This document shows positions 6,301-11,374 of a DNA stretch of 11,374 nt, piece after piece. The position numbers and the translations under genes are program-made. Origin of the DNA: SLFT01 sp964493075 (GTDB lineage Bacteria > Hydrogenedentota > Hydrogenedentia > Hydrogenedentales > CAITNO01). The notes under the pieces are model-generated. The model had not been told where the DNA came from, did no database searches, and worked only from the letters and a program-made list of their open reading frames with translations. Position 1 is the first letter of the stretch, and the number at the start of each line of letters is the position of its first letter. Location: positions 1 to 11,374 of the forward strand of contig CAZBNU010000128.1 of NCBI GenBank assembly GCA_964493075.1, in the 5' to 3' direction.

Positions 6301-7653
6301 ATGCGTCCCCACATTTCTCACTACCTCTTTCTTGTCGCTGCATTTTGTGTATGTTCGCTGTTTGCTTTTCAAGGCTATAGTTCGGACTATCCGGGAGAGG
6401 TATCGGAGTGGCAGGGATTTGCCCGGCATGTATTCGATGTCAATGAGCGAACCTGCACCCTGGTCGTCCCTGCGACGCCTGCCGAAGGCCGTCCCTGGGT
6501 GTTGTATGCGAGTACGCTTGAAAAGGATAACGACATTGCACGGATATTGCTTGACAAGGGATTTCATGTCGCGTATATGGATGTTGCCAAATTCTATGGC
6601 AATAGCGACGGGGTGGCGAATTGGGATGCCTTTTATGCCTGGGCACGGGAAACGCTTCAACTGGCGGAAAAGGCCGTGCTTGCCGGCACCGCACAAGGCA
6701 CGTTGTTGATTTACAACTGGGCGGCTGCAAATCCGGACAAGGCGGCATGCATCTATGTGGAACTGCCCTGGCTGCAGGTGGATACGGCCCTTGCACAGGA
6801 CGATGCCGCAAAGGAACTCATGACGGCAGCCCTCCGCGCCAACGGCAGCGAAGGAAAGCCCCTTGCGCTTACGGTACAGGCGGACGCCGTCGGCAAGGCG
6901 ATGGTGCCTGTCATTCACGTTTATGGCGAACGCAGGCCGGGCGCTGTTCCCGATAAGAGCATCGAACAGTTCTATGCCGCCTATCGCCTGGCGGGAAAAG
7001 GAAAATTCCAAAGCATCACCCGGACGACAGGCAGCGACGAGGATAAAATGGACCGTGCCATTGCGCCGCTCCTCTTTATTTTGAAACACACAGGACAAGT
7101 ATCAGGCGCTCCTGTGGACACGCCCATCGCAGGCATGGAACACTGGAAGGTGGCGGAGTTTGCTGGCGGAACGGACGTGTTTGTGCTGGACGACGTGCTG
7201 GTCATTGAAGAAGGCAATGAGATGACCGGCGTGGTCTACGCCAAAGAACCCATCCGCATGAATTATGAAATCACGCTCGACGCCATGCGCCTTGCGGGCG
7301 GCGACTTTTTCTGTGGCCTCACTGCGCCCTTTGAAGATACCCATTTCAGCCTGGTAGTGGGGGGCTGGGGCGGCACCTGCGTGGGCATTTCCAGCCTGAA
7401 CTGGCTCGACGCCTACCACAACGAAACCGCCGTGTTCCGCAGTTTTGAAGACCACCGCTGGTACCGCATCCGCCTGCGCGTGACCCCGGGAAACATCAAG
7501 GCATGGATAGACGGCAAGGAAACAGTCAACGTGGACGTGAACAAAGAGGACGTGGACATCCGCTGGGAAATGTCCCCCACGGTACCCCTCGGCATTGCCA
7601 CCTGGTGCACCACCGGCGCCATCAGGAATTTTTCGGTGCGGGCACTGGAGTAA
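6301..7653 (+). CDS. Exported protein: degenerate alpha/beta-hydrolase domain plus DUF1080-like domain
   Basis: A 450-residue exported protein. AAAGGAG at 6289-6295 sets the ATG at 6301. A signal peptide covers about residues 1-28 (hydrophobic FLVAAFCVCSLFAF). Residues about 45-265 follow an alpha/beta-hydrolase plan: the nucleophile elbow position LAGTAQG and then YNWAAANPDKAACIY resemble a planctomycete-type hydrolase family that normally reads GxSxG there. Here the nucleophile is Ala131. The later VPVIHVYGE (about 203-210) corresponds to the usual HVYGD acid strand, and no His is seen in the expected GH loop, so this is probably a non-catalytic pseudo-hydrolase. Residues about 275-450 are a DUF1080/concanavalin-like beta-sandwich (GDFFCGLT, VVGGWGG, RWYRIRLRVTPGNIKAWIDG, PLGIATW), a fold common in exported carbohydrate-active or carbohydrate-binding proteins. 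Its role may be sugar binding. The assignment of both domains rests on remembered family patterns. Confidence 0.82.
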   Translation: MRPHISHYLFLVAAFCVCSLFAFQGYSSDYPGEVSEWQGFARHVFDVNERTCTLVVPATPAEGRPWVLYASTLEKDNDIARILLDKGFHVAYMDVAKFYGNSDGVANWDAFYAWARETLQLAEKAVLAGTAQGTLLIYNWAAANPDKAACIYVELPWLQVDTALAQDDAAKELMTAALRANGSEGKPLALTVQADAVGKAMVPVIHVYGERRPGAVPDKSIEQFYAAYRLAGKGKFQSITRTTGSDEDKMDRAIAPLLFILKHTGQVSGAPVDTPIAGMEHWKVAEFAGGTDVFVLDDVLVIEEGNEMTGVVYAKEPIRMNYEITLDAMRLAGGDFFCGLTAPFEDTHFSLVVGGWGGTCVGISSLNWLDAYHNETAVFRSFEDHRWYRIRLRVTPGNIKAWIDGKETVNVDVNKEDVDIRWEMSPTVPLGIATWCTTGAIRNFSVRALE

Positions 7654-7690
7654 AATCCCTTGGGACGGGTTCTGAAGATATTAAACCTTT

Positions 7691-8015
7691 TCAGGATGAC
7701 AAAGAATCTATAGCCCTGACAAGGTCGGGAATGTTCTGACTTGCTGTAAGCCATACGACATGCATGTCTGCTGTGGCATAACCATGAATAAGGCGGTCTC
7801 GCATTCTTGCAATTGCATTCCAAGGAATCTGTGTGTTTTCATCGCGGAATTTCTGGGACAGGCGCTTGGTTGCTTCACCAATAATCATGATCTGATGTTG
7901 TACTGCTTTTGTCATCAAGAAACTGTTGCTCATTCATACTCTCAATAAAAGAGGCCACTAACTCGGCTGCTTGCTGTATATCAAGCAAATAGGCTTTGTT
8001 ATCATGATGAGACAT
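7691..8015 (-). pseudogene. hepT: hepT-like HEPN toxin gene (DUF86), frameshifted
   Basis: Read from the ATG at 8015, the first frame gives a normal HepT N-terminus (YLLDIQQAAELVASFIES, then QFLDDK) but then hits a stop after 46 residues. The rest of the family's pattern continues in the next frame from about 7912 down to the stop at 7691: AVQHQIMIIGEATKRLS, IPWNAIARMRDRLIHGY, DLVRAI. The total span of 325 bases is not a multiple of three. Compared with the family consensus between FLxD and AVxxxxxIIGEA, about four residues are missing, so a deletion of about 11 bases at the GACAAAAGC junction near 7912-7920 fits. The RNase motif R-x4-H-x-Y (RDRLIHGY), including the Tyr that MntA-type antitoxins AMPylate, lies in the downstream part. 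The start overlaps the end of the mntA-like gene by 14 bases, the usual coupled arrangement. Sequencing error is the main alternative. Confidence 0.8.
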
Positions 8016-8316
8016 ACACAGGCTCAACATTTTTCAGGATGGCATTGCGTCTAATCCAATTGGGGGATGATTCAACGGCTTGTTTACTGATGAGGTCCAC
8101 GGGCCGGCCTAGCATGGATTCGAGATCGATTTCCATCTGGGCTTCGTCAAGAAGGGACACGTTTGCATCAGGAGCATACACCACCAGAAAATCCAGATCG
8201 CTTTCCGGACCGAAATCATCGCGTAATGCCGAACCAAAGAGGTCCATCTCGCTGATATGCCACCGCACACAAAAATCAGCGATTTTTCTTTTATCGCTAT
8301 CTGAAAGAATTATCAT
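8002..8316 (-). CDS. mntA: MntA-like minimal nucleotidyltransferase antitoxin
   Basis: A 104-residue minimal nucleotidyltransferase. In the known MntA-HepT systems this enzyme transfers AMP from ATP onto a Tyr of the HEPN RNase toxin HepT and so neutralises it. The signature is complete: G-S-x10-D-x-D (GSALRDD..ESDLDFLVVY) in the first half, and the third metal-binding Asp in RPVDLIS. The length is usual for the family. The start at 8316 has AGGAAAAGG just upstream. The stop codon overlaps the hepT start by 14 bases. The antitoxin looks intact while the toxin next to it is frameshifted, so this may be a leftover of a decaying module. It lies downstream of the pyrG unit on the same strand, with a candidate promoter of its own. 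Confidence 0.9.
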   Translation of the reverse strand: MIILSDSDKRKIADFCVRWHISEMDLFGSALRDDFGPESDLDFLVVYAPDANVSLLDEAQMEIDLESMLGRPVDLISKQAVESSPNWIRRNAILKNVEPVYVSS

Positions 8317-8333
8317 AGCCTTTTCCTGTATTC

Positions 8334-8361
8334 AATATAACACATAATGCAGGATTTGCAA
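8334..8361 (-). promoter_or_regulatory. Putative promoter for the mntA-hepT pair
   Basis: On the minus strand, TTGCAA (8361-8356) and TATATT (8339-8334) are 16 bases apart, with a TGT extension before the -10 box. It sits in the 51-base gap between the upstream membrane-protein gene and mntA, and would give a leader of only about 10 bases. Prediction by eye. Confidence 0.4.
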
Positions 8362-8367
8362 AAGTGT

Positions 8368-9396
8368 TCAGGACGCTTCCGGCAGAATCACTTCGTAGCT
8401 GCGGTATTTTTTATCCGGCGCACGGTACAGGGTAAGCCGCACGGCGGTAACGCCATCGGCGTCGGTGAAGGTCTTCAAGTCCAGGGACAGCTCGGCGGCA
8501 AACATGGGCCCGATGACTATGGGCCCGTACAGGTGCGCCGGAACGTCTTTGTATTCCCAGAGTGTTTCCGGTGTGGCGGGACGCACGGTCTGCCCGTCTT
8601 TGCCGACCAATTCCAGTAGCACGCCATAGTGGGTTACATTTTCAACGGGCAGTCCGCCGCCGTTATAGGGCGCATTTAACAGGATGGAGTCGCGCATGGT
8701 GTTGGTGCATGTAACCCGCAGCACCCCATTGTCCATCGGCGTTATCTGCAGTTCAACGGTACCCCGGAAAAACACATAGTACAATGCCGTGGCAATTACG
8801 GTTGCACATAATATTGCCGCAATGGACATGGCAATACGGTCGGAGCGGTCTGTCCTGCCCATGAATGCCTGCGCGGCTTTCTGGTGGACAGATTCTTTTG
8901 ATGATTTACCTGCCTCAGGAGCGGATGCCTCGCCTTGGAGCCGTTCCAATGCCTGGGCGTACTTGAAAAGGGGCAATACCGGCAGCGGTAGTTCCTCCTG
9001 GCCATGTAGAATGCGAAGCAAGCGGGCTGCGTGGTCAATGGTGGCGCGTGCGCCCTCCATCTGCATGGCAAGCGCCTGTCCTTCGGTGTTGGCGGCCTGT
9101 GCCGTTTTTTTGCCTGCGCCTGCCGCCGTAGCGAGTTCGGCCCGCTGTTGCTGTAAACCTTTGATGGCTTCCGCCGCCTTGTCGGAAATTTCCCCTATAC
9201 GGGATACCAGTCTATCCACGGCCTCATGGGCAAGGGCGGCTTGTGTTTTGGCATATTCGCGGGGCGGCTGCGTGAGACCCTGCGGCAGTTCTTCGGCGGC
9301 AACCGTCTCCTGCGCAGCGAGCCGTCCCGCTTTCCGCAACCAGCCTATGGCCAGAATGGCCTGTTGTTCCAGAGAGGTATCAGTCACGCTTTTCAC
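8368..9396 (-). CDS. Single-pass membrane protein with helical N-terminus and beta-rich exterior domain, unknown function
   Basis: A 342-residue protein of no family I recognise. Residues 1 to about 155 are mostly helical and rich in Ala, Gln, Glu and Lys, likely coiled coil (about 45-130). A low-complexity linker follows (about 155-180), then one transmembrane segment at about 188-210 preceded by basic residues (GRTDRSDR), which places the N-terminal half in the cytosol and the C-terminal half outside. Residues about 213-342 look like a beta-sandwich (VELQITPMDNGVLRVTC, YGVLLELVGKDGQ, FAAELSLDL, VRLTLYR). The start is a GTG: the one at 9396 overlaps the pyrG end by 17 bases, and another at 9387 overlaps by 8 (GTGACTGA). 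Neither has a good ribosome-binding site, so translation is probably coupled to pyrG. The coding reading is supported by the clear domain layout and the stop-start overlap. Confidence 0.75.
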   Translation of the reverse strand: MKSVTDTSLEQQAILAIGWLRKAGRLAAQETVAAEELPQGLTQPPREYAKTQAALAHEAVDRLVSRIGEISDKAAEAIKGLQQQRAELATAAGAGKKTAQAANTEGQALAMQMEGARATIDHAARLLRILHGQEELPLPVLPLFKYAQALERLQGEASAPEAGKSSKESVHQKAAQAFMGRTDRSDRIAMSIAAILCATVIATALYYVFFRGTVELQITPMDNGVLRVTCTNTMRDSILLNAPYNGGGLPVENVTHYGVLLELVGKDGQTVRPATPETLWEYKDVPAHLYGPIVIGPMFAAELSLDLKTFTDADGVTAVRLTLYRAPDKKYRSYEVILPEAS

Positions 9397-11005
9397 TGTA
9401 GCGCAGCGCAGCCCCTATGAAATCACGGAACAGGGGTTGCGGATGCAGTGGCTTGCTCTTGAATTCGGGGTGGAACTGTCCCGCACAGAACCACGGATGA
9501 CCTTCCAGTTCCATGATTTCCACCAGATCGTGATCGCCTTTGGGATGGGTGCCGCTGACAATCATGCCCGCCTTGACCAAGGCGTCCAGGTATTCGTTGT
9601 TAAACTCGTAACGATGCCGATGTCGTTCATAGATGGTATCAGCGCCATAGGCGGCATGGGCCTTTGTCCCCTGTTTCAGGTCGCAGCGATATTGTCCCAG
9701 GCGCATGGTGCCGCCCATGTCCTTAATGCCGCGCTGTTCGGACAGCAGCGAAATCACAGGGTGCGGCGTGTCCGGCGTAAATTCCGTGGAGGCAGCATCT
9801 TTCAGTCCCGCCTTATGACGAGCCAGTTCAATCACGGCAATCTGCATCCCCAGACATATCCCAAAGTAGGGGACGTTGTTCTCACGGGCATACTGGGCCG
9901 CCGACACTTTGCCCTCAATACCGCGTCCCCCGAATCCCGGACCTACAAGAATACCGTCGAATTCCTTAAAGGCATCGGCAATAGTATCCATCTGTTCCAG
10001 TTTTTCCGAATCCACCCAGGTCAGTTTCACCTTGCAGTCATTGTGAATGCCCGCATGTACAAAGGCCTCGTTAATGCTCTTGTAGGCGTCGTCATGGCCT
10101 ACGTATTTGCCCACTGCCGCGATACGCACCGTCTTTTCGGCGGCCTGCATACGTTCCACCATGGCGCTCCATTCGGCTACATCGCTGTCGGGCGCGTCAA
10201 TGCCCAGGATGCGAAGCGCAATATCGTCCAGTCCCTGGCGCTTGAAATTCAGGGGAATGGCGTACAGGGGCGATATATCTTCGGCATTGATAATGGCGTC
10301 ATTGACAACATTGCAGAACAATGCCACCTTTCGGCGTTCCTCTGCGGCCATGGTATATTTCCCCGTGCGGCACACAATGATGTCCGGTTGCAGACCCACA
10401 TCACGCAGGGCGCGCACGCTGTGTTGCGTTGGCTTGGTTTTCAATTCACCTGACGCCTCAATAAAGGGCACCAGCGTTACATGAATGCAGCAGCAATTTT
10501 CCGGGCCCACATCCAGCCGGTACTGGCGTAATGCCTCGAGAAAGGGTTGGCTTTCAATATCGCCGACAGTGCCGCCAATCTCAATAATGGCGACATCCAC
10601 CGGGTCTTCCTCGGCGGTCAGGGCGCGTATCCGCGACTTGATCTCGTCCGTGATGTGGGGAATGACCTGTACGGTCTTGCCCAGAAATTCGCCGCGTCGT
10701 TCCTTTTGGATGACGGTGTTGTAGACTGCGCCTGTAGTGGCATTACTCTTCTGGGATAACTTCGCCGAGGTAAAGCGCTCGTAATGACCCAGGTCAAGAT
10801 CGGTCTCCGCGCCGTCGTCTGTGACAAACACCTCGCCGTGTTCATAGGGGTTCATAGTGCCCGGATCCACGTTAATATACGGGTCCATTTTCATCATGGC
10901 AATGCGTAGTCCCCGAGACTCCAGCAACATGCCGAGGCTGGCCGATACAATGCCTTTGCCTACGGACGAAACCACACCGCCTGTCGTAAACACATACTTG
11001 GTCAT
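9380..11005 (-). CDS. pyrG: CTP synthase (glutamine-hydrolysing)
   Basis: Makes CTP from UTP, ATP and glutamine, the last step of pyrimidine nucleotide synthesis in the cytosol. At 541 residues it is close to the usual length (E. coli 545). The N-terminal synthetase domain has MTKYVFTTGGVVSSVGKG with the nucleotide-binding loop, the DPYxNxDPGTMNPYxHGEVFV block, and the GGTVGDIES motif. The C-terminal class I glutamine amidotransferase domain has the nucleophile Cys384 in GICLGMQ, and His512 and Glu514 in FHPEF, completing the triad. The start at 11005 is fixed by the conserved MTKYVF and by GGGAGGAAG at 11021-11013; an in-frame ATG at 11038 would add 11 unconserved residues. A membrane-protein gene overlaps its stop codon. 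All key residues are present. Confidence 0.98.
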   Translation of the reverse strand: MTKYVFTTGGVVSSVGKGIVSASLGMLLESRGLRIAMMKMDPYINVDPGTMNPYEHGEVFVTDDGAETDLDLGHYERFTSAKLSQKSNATTGAVYNTVIQKERRGEFLGKTVQVIPHITDEIKSRIRALTAEEDPVDVAIIEIGGTVGDIESQPFLEALRQYRLDVGPENCCCIHVTLVPFIEASGELKTKPTQHSVRALRDVGLQPDIIVCRTGKYTMAAEERRKVALFCNVVNDAIINAEDISPLYAIPLNFKRQGLDDIALRILGIDAPDSDVAEWSAMVERMQAAEKTVRIAAVGKYVGHDDAYKSINEAFVHAGIHNDCKVKLTWVDSEKLEQMDTIADAFKEFDGILVGPGFGGRGIEGKVSAAQYARENNVPYFGICLGMQIAVIELARHKAGLKDAASTEFTPDTPHPVISLLSEQRGIKDMGGTMRLGQYRCDLKQGTKAHAAYGADTIYERHRHRYEFNNEYLDALVKAGMIVSGTHPKGDHDLVEIMELEGHPWFCAGQFHPEFKSKPLHPQPLFRDFIGAALRYSEKRD

Positions 11006-11012
11006 GAATAAA

Positions 11013-11021
11013 CTTCCTCCC
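11013..11021 (-). promoter_or_regulatory. Ribosome-binding site that fixes the pyrG start
   Basis: On the minus strand GGGAGGAAG lies 7 bases before the ATG at 11005, a strong site. It chooses this start over the ATG at 11038. Confidence 0.75.
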
Positions 11022-11283
11022 TGAATAACGCCATGCACTGGCAGATTGATTTTTTGGACCCAAAAATATAAACCCTGCTGAACACAGGGGAATAGGCCGC
11101 TATGGTCTTCAACAGCGCCGACAGGTCGTCATGAAAGCAAACGCGATTACGTCGCTCCCACACTGCAAACATCCATATCTGCTCTGCAAAAATCATGCGT
11201 AATTTCCCGGTTGCGGCGTAAAAATAGCCGTACCACATACAGGTTCAGCGCTTAAAATTGCTTGAGGAGCAGGGAAGGGGGGA

Positions 11284-11360
11284 CCCGTCTCTCAACGGGA
11301 TTGTATCCTACCACAACCCATAGTAGGGATACAATTTTTCTCAACATCCCATTGGGGTAT
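11284..11360. repeat. Cluster of three inverted repeats upstream of pyrG
   Basis: Repeat 1: CCCGT-ctctca-ACGGG at 11284-11299. Repeat 2: ATTGTATCCTAC at 11300-11311 pairs with GTAGGGATACAAT at 11323-11335, a 12-bp stem with one bulged base and an 11-base loop. On the plus strand its last T begins a run of five (11335-11339), giving a terminator-like look in that direction. Repeat 3: a short CCC-ATT-GGG palindrome near 11348-11357. Repeats 1 and 2 abut without a gap. On the minus strand they would lie in or before the pyrG leader. Confidence 0.6.
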
Positions 11361-11374
11361 TGAAAACAAAGGCT

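Larger units (their letters stand above)
11006..11374. other. Region upstream of pyrG, no convincing gene; inverted repeats
   Basis: The stretch before pyrG holds no convincing gene. The minus-strand open frame 11238-11002 would overlap the pyrG start, lacks a clear ribosome-binding site and reads as an odd mix of Trp, Tyr, Phe and Cys, so it is not called. A near-palindrome TTTTTGG-AC-CCAAAAA lies at 11051-11066, about 45 bases before the pyrG start, and could be an operator or leader hairpin. The far right holds a group of stronger inverted repeats, listed separately. A clear pyrG promoter was not found by eye. Confidence 0.5.

Noticed and set aside
7654..7690. Possible shared terminator between convergent genes (TCCC-TT-GGGA)
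   Set aside because: The palindrome has only 4 bp arms with a 2-base centre and no T-run on either strand, too weak to call.
8789..10453. A 554-residue open frame on the plus strand
   Set aside because: It lies antisense to pyrG and the membrane-protein gene, both of which have clear domain patterns. The translation has no recognisable motif, changes character along its length and has no ribosome-binding site. It is a shadow frame.
11002..11238. A 78-residue minus-strand open frame upstream of pyrG
   Set aside because: It would end inside the pyrG start region and across its ribosome-binding site, has no good start signal, and its composition (many Trp, Tyr, Phe and Cys) is not protein-like. 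A small leader peptide cannot be fully excluded.

Overview
The window looks like a chromosomal piece of an uncultured free-living bacterium. GC content is moderate and most genes carry a Shine-Dalgarno sequence. No mobile element, tRNA, rRNA or CRISPR array is visible. Three proteins suggest a lineage near the Planctomycetes/PVC bacteria or Candidatus Hydrogenedentota: a secreted protease ending in two copies of an EF-hand/dockerin-like 'DWxISLxELxRxxQxYN' repeat, a secreted protein with a DUF1080-like tail, and a PTS-EIIA domain fused to a DUF164/CdsZ-type zinc ribbon. The lineage is inferred from remembered family distribution and was not checked by a search.

Layout. At the left edge, the N-terminus of a secreted, Ala/Glu-rich protein runs leftward out of the window (149-1, minus). 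It is divergent from a plus-strand block: a HIT-family nucleotide hydrolase (517-864), shikimate dehydrogenase aroE (918-1787), a 64-residue protein of unknown function (1921-2115), the EIIA/zinc-ribbon fusion (2265-3095), a stand-alone cyclic-nucleotide-binding domain (3215-3643), the exported trypsin-like protease (about 3663-6188), and an exported protein that joins a degenerate alpha/beta-hydrolase domain to a DUF1080-like domain (6301-7653).

The right part is on the minus strand and converges on the plus block at about 7654-7690. Read in transcription order it holds pyrG (CTP synthase, 11005-9380), a coiled-coil/one-transmembrane protein overlapping the pyrG stop (9396-8368), and an MntA-HepT toxin-antitoxin pair (8316-7691). 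The hepT toxin gene is broken by a frameshift. About 370 bases upstream of pyrG hold no convincing gene but contain a striking cluster of inverted repeats.

How the genes fit together. hinT-like, aroE and pyrG are housekeeping functions. The EIIA/zinc-ribbon and cNMP-binding proteins look like small signalling modules, but no EI, HPr, EIIB/C or cyclase lies nearby to name the circuit. The two large exported proteins probably act at or beyond the cell envelope. The points most worth a second look are the EIIA/zinc-ribbon fusion, the protease with its EF-hand-like tail, the exported pseudo-hydrolase that has lost its nucleophile, and the frameshifted hepT beside an intact mntA.
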